Positions 1 through 12,071 of a stretch of 64,000 nucleotides of DNA are shown in pieces; positions within the stretch are counted from its first letter, which is position 1, and the number at the start of each line of letters is the position of its first letter. Where the stretch lies: positions 4,588,690 through 4,652,689 of the forward strand of contig CM065328.1 of NCBI GenBank assembly GCA_033032175.1, in the 5' to 3' direction. The DNA is from Saturnia japonica (lineage: Eukaryota; Arthropoda; Insecta; Lepidoptera; Saturniidae). The notes under the pieces are model-generated. The model searched no databases. It had not been told where the DNA came from and saw nothing but the letters and a program-made list of their open reading frames with translations. The translations under genes and the position numbers were made by a program.

Positions 1-315
1 CCCTTCGACCTGTGAGAGATTACCGAAAGCAGAGTGAGCATGGAAATTACATCTATATCAATTTAATTATAAAACAGTGACATGGCAATGGCAGAGGTGA
101 TACATAGAAATTGGTTGTATTTTAAAACTACTGTCTATAGAGGTATTTGCATACCATGCAAAGGGAAGTAGGTAAGTACTAAGTGTGTCTTTATTTGACA
201 GCACAAATAAGTTTTAGTTCCGCCGCCTATCATCGTGAGAACAGAATGATAGTGATGTCTGGAAGTGACTCTCTGTCTGTGCATCCACTAATATATTATT
301 ATTGTACCTGTTATA
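1..315. other. Unassigned left flank
   Basis: No gene or recognisable repeat is seen here. The final TA (314-315) is the left target-site duplication of the mariner-type element that follows. Confidence 0.5.
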
Positions 316-347
316 CAAGGTGTCCAGAAAGGGTATCGGGTATTTGT
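316..347 (+). repeat. Left terminal inverted repeat of the mariner-type element
   Basis: The 32 bp are identical to the reverse complement of 1586-1617. Confidence 0.95.
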
Positions 348-422
348 AAGTTCAATGAAACAAAAATTATTTGTATGCAATAAAAAAGTTTATTGTTTAT
401 TATTAGCATATGAATTGGAGAA

Positions 423-1501
423 TTATTTGGAAAAGATGATATTATCCAAATGATGACCGTTACGTTGCTGGTACTCTTCTAAACGGAAACGAAGATTGGC
501 GATAACACATTGACACATAGCTATCGATATTGCTGCCATTTCTGACCTGATGTTTTGCTTTAACTGGGTTAGATTAGCGGATTGTTTTGATAAACCTTAC
601 TTTTAAGGTATCCCCATGCAAAATAGTCAAGCGGGCTAAGGTCGGGGCTTCTGGGAGGCCAGTTGATGTTACCCCTTCGCGAAATGACTTTATTAGGGAA
701 TAATTCGTTAACAGCTTCCATTGAGTCATTTGAGGTATGGCAAGTGGCCCCATCTTGCTTGAACCACGTTCTTGAGTTGAAACCTGCAAACTTCTGCAAC
801 TCTGGGACCAAAAAATTTCGCAACATATCGCAAAAACGATCACTATTCACATTAATTGCTCGGCCTCGTTGATCTTCATGAAAATAAGGACCAATTATGC
901 CTTTAGCAGACATAGCGGCCCAAACAACGACCTTTGGGCTATGCAGGGGTCGTTTATGCTTTCGTCTCGGATTCTCCACTGCCCAGTACCGACAATTCTG
1001 CTTATTAACATGACCATTCAGGTGAAAATTTGCTTCGTAACTGAACAGTATGTTGTTAAAGTTGTTAAATCGCTGCAGCATTTCGTTCGCAAAATTCAGT
1101 CGATTAGCATAGTCCGTATCCTTCAATTCTTGAACCAATTGAATTTTATAGGCTTATAGATGTAAATCTTTCTTTAAAATCGAATGTAAAGACGATTTTT
1201 TGTTGTTCAACGCTTGGCTTCGCTTTCGGATGGATAAAGACGGATTTTGACGAACCGACGCCTCAACTTCTTCAATTGTTTCTTCATCGCGAACTGAACG
1301 AGGACGACCAGAGTTTTCAATTTTAACTGTCGCACCTGTATTTTCGAACATCCTGATCCATTTCCTAATGCTATCGTCACTTGGCGCGTGGCGTGTACGA
1401 TATTCCGCACGATAGAGACGTTGAGCAGTCACTATTGAATCACCATTACGATAATACGCTCGTACGCAAAATGCGCGATGCGTCCCCGAGTACTGTTCCA
1501 T
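423..1501 (-). pseudogene. Mariner-type transposase (DUF4817 helix-turn-helix, DD41D-like), inactivated
   Basis: This transposase would cut and paste its own element. The start is the ATG at 1501, reading MEQYSG. An N-terminal helix-turn-helix of the DUF4817 type is followed by an RNase H-like catalytic core. The second and third acidic residues are visible in QDGATCH and SPDLSPLDYF; I count 41 residues between them, a DD41D spacing. Three lesions are visible. The first catalytic Asp, expected in a FSDEA-type motif, reads Tyr in FSYEANF (codon at 1037-1039). An in-frame TAA lies at 1154-1156. An apparent 5-bp insertion near 566-577 shifts the frame, after which homologous sequence (LKQNIRSEM onward) continues to a stop at 423-425. 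About 350 residues fits the family. The classification from motifs is firm; the subfamily name is inferred. Confidence 0.88.
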
Positions 1502-1585
1502 CGTAACTAAAACTCCACAAAATGGCGGACGCCACGAACCCCTCCCCGCACCCTTTAGACGCTCCGTTTCGAATATGGCGCAAAA

Positions 1586-1617
1586 ACAAATACCCGATAC
1601 CCTTTCTGGACACCTTG
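1586..1617 (-). repeat. Right terminal inverted repeat of the mariner-type element
   Basis: The 32 bp are the exact reverse complement of 316-347. They are followed by the TA target duplication. Confidence 0.95.
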
Positions 1618-1799
1618 TATTAACATTTGTACAGGTAAAAAAAAAGATAAACCCGATCGAGTTTTTACCGGTTCTTCTCGATGTCTGGGATATTTTCCGA
1701 ACCGGCAGTAGTATTTTGACGTTCATAAGTTCCTTCTTAGGGCCTAAATTGAATACAGATTATTTTGATTTTGATTTTGAACAGTACATCTTACTTATA

Positions 1800-2085
1800 A
1801 TATAATAAATTTGAAAGTGTGAATGTTTGGATGTTTGTTACTCAATCACGCAAAAACGGCTGAACGGATTTGAATGAAATTTAGCACACAGATAGTCTAT
1901 AACCTGGAATAATACATAGGGTACTTTTTAACTCGGTAAAAGTCATATCTGAACCAGTGTTATCTTACAAATATAATAAATGAAAAAAAAATTTTTTTTG
2001 TTACTCGATTACGCAAAAACGGCTGAATGGATTTGAATGCAATTTATCACACAGATTGTCTATAACCTGGATAAACAAGGATATA
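1800..2085 (+). repeat. Dispersed lepidopteran-type repeat, two partial copies in tandem
   Basis: Two direct copies share a core reading cgcaaaaacggctga, then atttgaatg, then tctataacctgg (about 1850-1910 and 2013-2073). The pattern matches a repeat widespread in moth genomes. No coding capacity is visible. The class (Helitron-like or SINE) is not resolved. Confidence 0.6.
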
Positions 2086-2590
2086 TTGTATTCTGCTTAA
2101 TGTTATAACTCGACCAGTTATCAATTAATATCTAAGCCTAAGCCTAAACCTAAAATTATACCGTTATGGTAAAATTGGTTAGATTGTTTGAACTGTGATC
2201 ATAAGGCATTAGCCGACAAAACGAAACGAGCGGGCCGTTACAGCTTTCGGCGAGTACTAGGAACAAATAATTATTAGTTGACAATTCATACACAACTCTT
2301 AGACAGACATAACAACAAAATTAGAAAAAATATTTACTCAAAAACTTATTTATTTCCGTACTTTTCCCGCTTACCCCTCAACCTACCCCGCCCCTTCACA
2401 TCATTAAATACAGCGACATTTAATCAAAAGTCTAACCTTTTTTACTTTTTGAACGATTATTGTATTGTTTACGTAAACAAAACCTACACCTAACCCTAAC
2501 CCTAAGTCTAAACTTAAACCTATTCCGTTGTAGTAAAATTGGTTACAGTATGTTTGAACTGTGATCATAAGGCATGAGCCGAGCTAGCGA

Positions 2591-2978
2591 AGCGAGCGGG
2601 CTGTGGCAGCGACCGGCGAGTAGGTACTCGAAATAAAATAATTATTCGTTGAAAATTCATATACAACTAATAAAAATTAAAATGAAATGTAATAAATGAA
2701 ACAAAAAATTTGCAATCTATGTGTTTCCATACTTTTTTCCTTCACAGGGAAATTATCCCTCACTCTCCCCCATGCATTCATATCAGCGAGCGGGCTGTGG
2801 CAGCGACCGGCGAGTAGGTACTCGAAATAAAATAATTATTCGTTGAAAATTCATATACAACTAATAAAAATTAAAATGAAATGTAATAAATGAAACAAAA
2901 AATTTGCAATCTATGTGTTTCCATACTTTTTTCCTTCACAGGGAAATTATCCCTCACTCTCCCCCATGCATTCATATC
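2591..2978 (+). repeat. Perfect 194-bp tandem duplication inside the satellite
   Basis: Segments 2591-2784 and 2785-2978 read identically from agcgagcggg to ttcatatca. Identity by eye over the full length means either a very recent duplication or an assembly artefact. Confidence 0.85.
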
Positions 2979-3504
2979 ATGAAATTTAGCGGCATGTTAT
3001 CAAAAGTACAATCCCTTTTAGTTTATGAACGATTACTGTATTATTTACGTCAATTAAACCTAATTTAAAGCCTAAACCTAAACCTAAGCCCAAACCTTAA
3101 CCTAAACCTAAACAGAAACCTATACCCAAACCTTAGCCTACACTTAACCTAAACCTAAACCTAAGACTAAACCTATTCCGTTGTGGTAATATTGGTTAGA
3201 ATATATGTGAACTGTGATTATAAGGCACGAGACGAGGCGAGCAAGCGAAGCAAGCGGGCTGTGGCAGCGGCCGGTGAGTGCTTGATACAAATACATATTC
3301 GTTGTAAATTCATATAAAACTCTTAGACAGACATAACAATAAAAATGAAATAATAATTTTTAGAAACGATTTGTTTCCGCCCTTTTCCCTTCCTACACAG
3401 GGAGATTACCCCTCACCCTCCCCCATGCTTTCACATCATCAAATTCAGCGGAATGTTATCAATAGTTTTAGTTTTTTAACGATTATTGTACAGTTTACGT
3501 CAAC

Positions 3505-3832
3505 TAAACCTAAACATAAGCCTAAACCTAATCCTAATCACAAACCCCAAACCTGAACCCAAACCCAAACCTAAACTCAAACGTAAACCTAAACCTAAAC
3601 CCAAAGCCATACAGAAAACCCAAATCTAAATCCATACCTAAACCCCAACCTAAACACAAACCTAAAGCTAAACCCAAACCTAAACCCATACCCAAACCAA
3701 AACACAAACCTAACCCCAAACCTAAACCCGAACCTAAATCCATGCATAAACCCAAAACCTAAGCCAAAACGTAAACCCAAACCTAAACCCAAACCAAAAC
3801 CCAAATCTAAATCTAAACCTACATAAGGCACG
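3505..3832 (+). repeat. Hexamer minisatellite (CCTAAA / CCCAAA)n
   Basis: This is about 320 bp of imperfect 6-bp repeats. The period is a multiple of three, so long Gly/Leu/Phe-rich open frames appear on the opposite strand. They are artefacts of the repeat, not genes. Confidence 0.9.
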
Positions 3833-4524
3833 CCAACGGGTTTGTTAATTTATTGAAATTGACCAATGATTAATTATTTGGATTATAAAGTTTTGCTAAG
3901 AGTAAGTTCTTTCATTGTTATCCCACATGTGACCCCGACTTGATATCAACACGCAACCTTCTGACTTTTTGACAAACTTCATACCAATTGTATTGAATGT
4001 AGGTAAAGAGATACATTGGACCATGGAGAAGGACGTAGACTTAGACTACCTTATGTAAACTTAATGAAAGGAATGATGCAATGAAATAGGGGATGAAAGT
4101 TCTTATGAAGAACCCATATTGTCTCAAATTAAAGAGGTGAAAATTAATATTTATGCTTTTGGTAAGAAGTAAATGGGGTTTCACGTTTTTTTAAAATCCT
4201 TCTCGCAAGCTGGTACTTAGGGGTTTTTTTAAATATTTTTTTTAGTTTTATTGAGACGGTTAATGTATTGGATCCGTATTGGTATATAATTACAATACCA
4301 TACACACAATGATTAACCCATCTATGATTTTCTTTTGGTTTGTCGTGTTCCGAGATCAATCTGTGTATATCTGATAATACGCAGACGAAGTCGCAGGTAC
4401 CAGCAAGTTTTAAAATAATTTTCAAATTAAATAGGTATTAAAGGTTTGGGATAAACATATGGGAAATATTAACCTAACTCTTCAACTCAACTTATTTAAT
4501 CTCATTATTGTCTATCTTGATGTA
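3833..4524. other. No gene seen
   Basis: AT-rich sequence without a credible reading frame. The short open frame around 4144-4425 (-) has no recognisable motif or codon pattern. Confidence 0.5.
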
Positions 4525-4875
4525 TATACTAATGTAATAAAGCGGAAGAGTTTTTTGTGTTTGTTTAAACATGATAATCTCTAGAACTATCAGCCAAATT
4601 CAAAAAATTCTTTCTGCATATGATAGCCAGACTTATGAGGAATAGTATAGGCTATCTAACGTTAGGCCACAACTCTCAGATAGCCTTAAATATTGATTTT
4701 TATTACGTAAGTCCGAAGTTCAGGCCCTGCCGAACTGCTTTATCCGCGTGCGCTGGCGTAATAGTTAATGATACGCAAATTCAATGTTCTACAAAAATAT
4801 TGGTCATAAGTATGTATATTTAAAAAAAATAGCGATAGGATGTGCCTATCTCTTAATAAGCCACAATAAGGTATT
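4525..4875 (+). repeat. Helitron-like non-autonomous repeat, copy 1
   Basis: It begins tatactaatgtaataaagc, like the heads of Helitron-type repeats elsewhere in the window. It continues through atgatagccagactta and cgcgtgcgctggcg to ccacaataaggt. The same roughly 350-bp sequence occurs inverted at 28771-29120. Confidence 0.7.
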
Positions 4876-5811
4876 TTTTGACAAAAAAATGTTAAAAATT
4901 AAAAGTGATTTACAAGCATTGTAGTTGTATTTGTTTGGTGTTTGCACTATCAAGATTTTTTTATACACTACACTAAACAGACATACTTACTATAGAGCAT
5001 TATTATTTACTGGCTATTAACAAATTATAAAAACAAAATTATTAGATAAAATTAGCTTTTCATAAAGGATGGTTTACATATAAAATGATTTTAGTTGGGT
5101 ATTATCAAATCATATACTGAGGTGAGGGGAGGTTTTTAATTAGTTGCTGTTTTTCATACACAAAATATATTACAAGGATGAAGTTGCAGACACAGCTAGT
5201 AATTGTATATATACAATGTTAATATGAGTCCTATATATTATCATTATTCTAAGTTTGATATCCAAACATTGAACCCCCTATAACTCTGGCCAGGGGTGCT
5301 AGTTTTCCATGGGAATGGTACCAGAGGATAGAGGATTGCTTCTTCCATCCTCCTAGTAACTACTCCTGCGGCTTAGAGTGCAAAAAAAAACCAAATTACA
5401 TTTAACCTTCATTCTTTGAGCACCAATAACTTAGCCCAAGTAAACTACCTTATGATGGAAGGAGTTTTAAAGGTTCAGGTCCTATTCCCCTCTACAGGCA
5501 AAATGACTCTATCCAAATTCATGCACAAATTAAAGCTAATGAAAATCATAATTGGAGTTGGCACTTGATGGCCGCTGCCGTGGCACTCTCTATGCTTGTG
5601 ATTTTTCTCATTGCAAGAAACCTAAGACACTCGGAGCTCCATTCGGTCACTACATGCTACCTATTGTCATTTGAATGGCTAAACCTTAGGTAAAATTATA
5701 GTGGTATCCCTTTTATCTAAAGAATATAATTTATAGTAATATGTCTGTTTGTAATGTCAAAATAATAGTTTTTTACTAAATGCATATGAAAGTATATACA
5801 ATACCTATAAC
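4876..5811. other. No gene seen
   Basis: AT-rich sequence with no reading frame or repeat match inside the window that I could find. Confidence 0.5.
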
Positions 5812-6222
5812 AAAAAGCCCGTTTTTAAACTTTTGTCTGTCTGTCTGTTTATTCCGTGTAATCTCTGACACGGTTGGACCGATTTTGATGGGATTTTCAC
5901 TGGTAGATAGCTGATTTTATAGGGAGTAACTTATCCTTTTTTTTAGAAAAAGAATTAGGCTTCGGCACAAATAAAAGAAAATTGTCATGGTGAATCAATT
6001 TGGGTGCTTAAATGGCTTATGCTGAGTAAACCATAAGAGATATAGCAAATTAATGTAAAAAAAAATACATTAAAAAGACCTTCAAAAAAGTCCAATATAC
6101 ATCTATCTTCTAAGGAACACTCACAATAAGCATTTTTGTCTTTAAAATAGCAAGGAGCGGGGGAGCAAAATTCATGCGAGCATTCTGTAGTCCACATGAG
6201 CGAAGCCCCGGGCACATCTAGT
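5812..6222 (+). repeat. Dispersed repeat with GTCTGTCTGTCTG head and CTAGT end
   Basis: It starts near aaagcccgtttttaaac and contains gtctgtctgtctgtttattc and a ggttggaccgattttgatgg segment typical of abundant lepidopteran repeats. It ends at gcgaagccccgggcacatctagta. The end resembles the CTAG|T terminus of Helitron-like elements. It is non-coding. Confidence 0.6.
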
Positions 6223-7329
6223 ATTAAATCAATTTAGTGTAAAATGCATTTTTCACTATTTTATATTTATTGGAACTATAAAAATATTTACAATAAAAGT
6301 TTATAGTGTTAGCTATATTAGTAATAACAACATAATAATATATTAAATTTTGAAAAGTGGATTATTTATTTGTTTGTTTATTATTTTGTTTAAGCTCCAC
6401 TGAAATAGTAAACAAATGCAGTTCAGTCTATGTATGTGTTTGGTTTCAGGGATTTTTGCTTGTTATTTCAGTTTTGTATTTGCAATTAAAATTTTGTAAG
6501 TTTAGGGGTTAGGGAGGTTTTTATTAACTATAAATTAATTTAACAGCGAATTACCTTGTAATAACAGTGGTACCGTTATAATCAGGGATGTAATCTTTAT
6601 TAAATTCGAACCTTTCAACCTTCAAAACCCAACCCAACCTCGTCCCTACCTTGGCAAAGGCAAGGGCCGGCGCTGCAGATTACTTCAACAATATAATTAT
6701 GTTTATCTAAATTTAACTTTTCAACATAATACTATAATCAAACACCACCTTATTAACAGAAAATATGTTTCATTAACAAACTACCTGTACAAAAAATATA
6801 AGTACATAATAATGATGAATAAAATCAGTAAGAATTATGAAAAAATGTTCCTACTTACTTAGAATACTTGAGTTATTTACTTTCTGTTTTTCAATTGTTA
6901 TAATTACGACTACACAGTTTCTGTTTCTAATAAAAGAAAAACTTGAATAAAATACCTACACAAAAAGTACTATTGTAAAATTAGAAATTTGTAAACAATC
7001 AACATTTGTTTGAATTAGAAATGAGGTGTATCTATCGGAACCGGTAAAAATAACAGGTATTTACAAGTAACAGTTTGGAATTGTTATCTAAAAGCGCCAT
7101 AAAATAAAACAGTCATTATATCGTACTGCATACATAGTTAAACAGCTTAAAAACACTTCAGCCAATCTTAAAAAGAATACTGGACTATCACTTAATAGGT
7201 AATTAATAGAAATACAATAAATTTCTAATTAAGTATAACACTGTCAATAAATCAACATTAACAACGTTGCCATTTCAAATCAACAAACTGGTTGTCATGG
7301 AAGCTGATATTTCTCTCTTACATACTTTC
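6223..7329. other. No gene seen
   Basis: AT-rich intergenic sequence. I see no coding frame, RNA gene or clear repeat pair in it. Confidence 0.5.
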
Positions 7330-7505
7330 ATCTCCTGTTTTTTTACCCTTAAAGTTTTATTTTCGCTACATAAAGTACCCTATGTCCTTTCCCAAGGTCC
7401 AATCTATCTCTATACCAAAATTTATCAAATTGGTTCAGCGGTTTATGCGTGAAAACGTAACAGACAGACAGAGTTACTATCACATTTATAAATTAGTATG
7501 GATAT
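7330..7505 (+). repeat. Dispersed repeat (ttcagcggtttatgcgtg type)
   Basis: The segment contains aaattggttcagcggttta, then gcgtgaaaacgtaacag and acagacagacaga, then an attagtatggata tail. This arrangement is common in lepidopteran non-coding repeats. No protein is encoded. Confidence 0.5.
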
Positions 7506-7894
7506 TATACAAATAAACAGCTATTTACATGAATAATAATTACAGTCATCAAGTAGACTATACATTAAACACTGTATAACCATCAAGCCATCATAGATAG
7601 ACTATACATAAAATCACTGATTTTGAAGAGTTCCCTTTTGTATCTTCGAAGTTGAAGATTCAATGGCAATGAAATTAAATGGCACCGCCCTTGAGATATC
7701 TGCTATCCAACAAAAAAAGAATAATCCAAATTGGTTTATAAGCAAAAAAGTAATGCTGTGTTCAGCAAATAAAAAAATTAAATTAGAAAAAAAAAATTAA
7801 TACTAAATCTTTTATGTTATAAATATTCAAATTAAGTTATCTCAGTACTAATTGAAGTCCGAAGTAAAAATTAAAAAAAGAAAAATTGTTCGAA

Positions 7895-7965
7895 GCGAGA
7901 ATTCGAAATTAGGCCTTCGGCCATAACAGTCACGTTCATGACCGCTAGGCTAGGAGCGTGTTGTT
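7895..7965 (-). repeat. Degenerate tRNA-derived SINE head
   Basis: On the - strand an A-box-like TAGCCTAGCGGT (7941-7952) is followed by a decayed B-box (around 7900-7910). This is the order of a tRNA-derived SINE promoter. No tRNA cloverleaf is preserved. Confidence 0.5.
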
Positions 7966-9506
7966 AAGCCTTATTGAAACTATGCTACTATTAACAACGC
8001 CCCTTAAGGAACTTCGTTCAAATAAATAATGCAGATATTGAAAGAATTTTTGGCACAATGAATATAGTGAAAATTAAATTACGTGACGCTCTCAAGGTAG
8101 ACACCATTAATGTAAACTTACACTTAAGAATGGGCTTCTAAACAATCCACATGTTGCAGTGATGATCTTCCTGATGACGTATTGAGATAAATTGGAAGTA
8201 ACGAAAAATATAAATGATTACGGATAGCCCAATGTTAAGTGGATATCACTGAGCCACAGCCAGGTCCATCCGGTTCTGAGACTCTTCAAACATTTCCAAC
8301 TGACAACGCAGAAGATTTAAATTGTTTATTTTTCGTTTAGATGATTTAAGAAATGAAAAATTATTAAAATATTTGATGTTTTAAATCTAATACCGTGCCT
8401 TGCGCCATACATAGGTAAACTCATTTTTGTTAAGAACGTAGACGATAGGTACTTGAAATTACGAAAATTAACTACCTACTTACAATCACTAATTTTTTTT
8501 TCAATCAAACAATCACGTATCTAATTATTTAACTCCTAAATTGAAAATAGCGTTATAATCTAGCGCTTTTTTAAATCATACTTATTTAGCGGAATCTAGC
8601 GCCCAACACTCAAACCATAGGAGGATTCAGGATAGGTACCCGTACGTAGGATCCAGAGATAAATAACGTAGGATCCTTTCAGTAGTCTGTGACGCAAACG
8701 GAGCTGGCAGCACTGCACCATTGTAGTCGATATTATAGTAAGGCCACGAAAAAGTGTTCATTTAAAAAAAAAAGTGATCCTAAATAAAAAAATTTAATAT
8801 AAAAAAACTACTATCATTTCTCACGCAATTTAAAGTCCTATCGATATTTAGAATATTCCTTCGTATCATGGCGTAATAAAAATCTTAAAATAACTTATTT
8901 TAGTAAGTAAATTTACGTTTACTATTTTGGGTTGATTTTAGCTTCCATAGAAAAACAAAATGGCCCTCGTCCATTTGACAGCAAGTTTTTGAAGTTTTTA
9001 GCTTTATACAACTTTTTATCATGTGTGTGATACATCCTAACTAATCTGTAGAGCTATGGCATTGTTACAATACAAGCTATAGGATCGTTTGGCCGATCCT
9101 ATTAATTAAAAATGCAGCTCAGCGTTTGAATTATTACTGTATTTTCGCCAAGCTAGCTCAGTATTATAAATAATATAGTCGGCAGATCGTTGAAATGTTT
9201 ATTCAACCACCACAATGTATTACAAATTCGTAAGTTAGGCTATTATATTAAAAAAATCAGAAAATACGACAGTCATTTTAAAAGACATCAAAAAACGACG
9301 CGCTAGCTAGAGCTCTTCTTTTTATTCTCTGTCAAATTCAAGAATAGAACTAACTACCTATGCATATACAACCTACATAGAGTAATCATAGTACCTAGAC
9401 GGGAGATGTATAACACGGCGTCTGGAAGTACTAGGGCCAGGTTGTCTTACTATAGTATTTATTTTGTCGCTCATAACGATTACAGATATATTAATGTCTT
9501 CCATGC
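7966..9506. other. No gene seen
   Basis: AT-rich sequence with many short poly(A) and poly(T) runs. I find no supported gene or bounded element. Confidence 0.45.
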
Positions 9507-9728
9507 CAAGTAATCTTCATACAAAAAATAATAACGCTACGTAATGTCAATTGACACACTAGACGTCGTCGTCTCTATTCTCTTTGTCATCTATCCTTGT
9601 CGTTGAAAATTGAATTGTCTGAAACAGTAACAGAGTACATACGTTCATTTCAAACTTTTGTACAAGTATAATTTTGTTAATTATAAGTTTACAGGGTTTA
9701 CTTTGTAGTGAAAATAGAGTGAATTGTG

Positions 9729-9921
9729 GGTACGACTTTCCATTGACGTCCGTCGAGTTGGGGGATGATTTTTTTTTTACAGAAAGGTTACATTATTAAG
9801 CACATACGCAAAGTTTCAACATGCGGAAACCCGTAGTTTTCGAGAAAAAAATTAATGAAAATAATTTATTTTTGTATTAATTGTCAATCTCTACCACAGA
9901 TTATATAGAATTCACGCTAAG
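9729..9921 (+). repeat. Left inverted repeat of the 9729-13122 element
   Basis: The sequence runs from gactttccattgacgtcc to tagaattcacgc. Its reverse complement is at 12934-13122 with a few mismatches; the outermost dozen bases are the least conserved. Confidence 0.8.
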
Positions 9922-10082
9922 GATGCGAAAAAATAAACGATTTATTAATTTAGAAAAATCGATTATTGAAAAATCGATTTTTTTCACTGTCAATTTTTTT
10001 TGATGAATCTAATGTCATTTTTTTGTGCAAGTAGGTATTTAATAACCCTTCTGTACTTTTAAAACAGCGTTAAATTTACCAA

Positions 10083-10350
10083 AACTGCTATTTCTAAATT
10101 CTTGGCCCACAGAGATGTGGTAATTTGTTTTTAAATATTTGTATACTTAATTGTTGTTGATTTTATTACTGTGATAAACACTGATTATTTGATTAATAAA
10201 GTGATGATTTTGAATATTTCAGGCGTATAATTCAATTTCTTAAGAATTTATGAAAAAAATCGATTATTTAAAACAATTGAATATTTTTTGGATAAAATCG
10301 ATAATTTTTAAATCGATTTTATCTCTTTACAATAATCGATTGTAAAAAAC
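10083..10350 (+). repeat. Direct repeat A (copy 1)
   Basis: About 268 bp beginning aactgctatttctaaattc. It is nearly identical to 11788-12057. It contains several atcgat-type motifs. Confidence 0.85.
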
Positions 10351-10859
10351 TAAACATTACCTAATAATAACAATGAATTATTAATAATATATTACAACTA
10401 GTAGTAGTACTATATTTTAAAAACAATGTAAACAAAATTTGCATACTCGTTAGAATTAACTATGAGGCATACTGTAGGAATTCTGTTAGTAATTGCATAG
10501 TGATATATTTTGCAAAGGCATAGTAGATATAGGTATCTAGATCCAGTAATAATATATCTATACATAATAATAGTTAATAGAGGAATTAAAATAAAGACAA
10601 TTTTAGTTGCAGAAACTATGATAATAATAAGTAGTACCTATACAGTTAAATATGATTATGTAGTACTACGCCTTCTAACTGATCTGTAACTAAATACTTT
10701 TGTAGCTTTAGTATGGATTAAACTTTCCATTTCTACATCTTTAGATCTGGAATCAATATTATGCATTCGTCTGTTAAAATTAATGCCACCATTGTTTTAC
10801 TTGCATTCTAATAAATAAACAATAACCAAAAAGCTTTGAGAAAAGTTTCTTTGTGCATC

Positions 10860-11591
10860 TCACAATTGTACAATGTAGTATCAATTTTTTGTTCCAATGA
10901 ACATTCTCAGGGGGAATAAAATTCTCTATGAATTCAGTGTCGTCAGTTTGAAAATTATCAATGTATGATCCATATTTTTATTGGTTTACTAAATTTTGAA
11001 GGGTACCTAACATTTTGTCATCATCATTAGCACAATTTGTAAATAATGACTTACCAGTAGTGATGTTATTAATTATAAAGTTTTATAAGCCGAGACAAAG
11101 TGAGTACAATCTGGGTTGGTATTGAAATTACCATGTGCTCTTATTAGACCAAAAAATTTTTCTAATGGATATTGGTTTAGTTGTCTGAGACTTAAAAATT
11201 TTACACCCTCAACAGAGCGTAAATCAGACCACAGATGTTTCATAGTTTTAATATTATGCATAAAATGCTTCAGTGACAAAGGCTTGCTTTCCCTTTCAAC
11301 GGAAGAATCAAACCGCATTGAATTTAGTTTCTTCACAGCATTATTCCAGAAATCTATGTGTTCAGAATTTAAAGATAGAGCATGTTGCAATTTATAACCA
11401 GAGTGACCAAAACGATTTAAACTATCAAACAAATCATTTATAAATAAAAGTATTTCTACTGTGAAAAGATCATTATCAATATCCACATTCGGAATAGAAT
11501 ATTCATGCTCCTGTAGAAAAAGCAGGGACTTCATATAAACTTCAAGCGATGTAGCCACTTGTCTGCTGAATACTTGAGCAGCTAGTTTGAC
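10860..11591 (-). pseudogene. P-superfamily (THAP9-like) transposase, C-terminal exon, broken
   Basis: The exon starts at 11591, just after a splice acceptor (CAG|GTC on the - strand), with VKLAAQVFSRQVATSLEVY, a P-transposase pattern. Further on, LNQYPLEKFFGLIRAHG holds the catalytic Glu position of the RNase H-like domain, and NPDCTHFVSAYKTL is also family-typical. The uninterrupted part ends at 11073 with a TAA caused by an apparent 1-bp loss. In another frame a related-looking sequence continues to about 10.86 kb. This is a transposase that once excised and inserted P-type elements. It is now a fragment. Confidence 0.8.
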
Positions 11592-11788
11592 CTGGAAATA
11601 TACAATAAAGTAATTTTATTTATAAAATAAAAAAATAATGCGGGGCAAAGCTAGTATCCATAATATACAGACGAAGTCGCGGGTACCAGCTAGTAAATAT
11701 ATATTCAGTAGTATTGGAGATGAAAATGACTAAAATATGTTGAGATCTCTTTAGTATGGGCAATCATACATCACTTTTGTCAAGCAAA
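11585..11788 (+). repeat. Direct repeat B (copy 1), intron of the P-like gene
   Basis: About 204 bp, gtttgacctggaaata to ttgtcaagcaaa, repeated at 14085-14289. It includes a Helitron-like tail (cgcgggtaccagctagta). Confidence 0.85.
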
Positions 11789-12057
11789 CTGCTATTTCTA
11801 AATTCTTGGCCCACAGAGATGTGGTAATTTGTTTTTAAATATTTGTATACTTAATTGTTGTTGATTTTATTACTGTGATAAACACTGATTATTTGATTAA
11901 TAAAGTGATGATTTTGAATATTTCAGGCGTATAATTCAATTTCTTAAGAATTTATGAAAAAAATCGATTATTTAAAACAATTGAATATTTTTTGGATAAA
12001 ATCGATAATTTTTAAATCGATTTTATCTCTTTACAAAATAATCGATTGTAAAAAAAT
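11788..12057 (+). repeat. Direct repeat A (copy 2)
   Basis: Nearly identical to 10083-10350. It abuts the end of repeat B copy 1 exactly, marking a rearrangement junction at about 11788. Confidence 0.85.
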
Positions 12058-12071
12058 ACATCTTTAAATTT

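Larger units (their letters stand above)
316..1617 (-). mobile_element. Complete mariner-superfamily (IS630/Tc1/mariner) DNA transposon, TA-flanked
   Basis: The element is 1302 bp long. It begins and ends with a perfect 32-bp terminal inverted repeat (316-347 and 1586-1617, starting CAAGGTGTCCAG). A TA dinucleotide flanks each end (314-315 and 1618-1619), the target duplication expected of this superfamily. It carries one transposase gene on the - strand. The undamaged terminal repeats suggest a fairly recent insertion although the transposase is dead. Confidence 0.93.
2131..3832 (+). repeat. Composite satellite: three long units alternating with CCTAAA-like hexamer arrays
   Basis: Each unit begins with a conserved block (ccgttgtggtaaaattgg, at about 2161, 2525 and 3178). 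It then contains a cgagcgggctgtggcagcg-like segment, a pyrimidine-rich segment with ccctcac and catgc, and a conserved acgattattgta block. Each unit ends in a run of CCTAAA/CCCAAA-type hexamers. Unit spacing is about 364 and 653 bp; the second unit is enlarged by an internal tandem duplication. The hexamer resembles telomeric repeats but is not the insect TTAGG pentamer. Confidence 0.8.

Noticed and set aside
3534..3831. Gly/Leu/Phe-rich open frames on the - strand
   Set aside because: They are translations of the 6-bp CCTAAA/CCCAAA array, whose period keeps every frame open. No start context or coding signal.
2131..3832. A true telomere
   Set aside because: The repeat is mostly six bases and irregular, unlike insect TTAGG, and is flanked by ordinary interspersed repeats on both sides.
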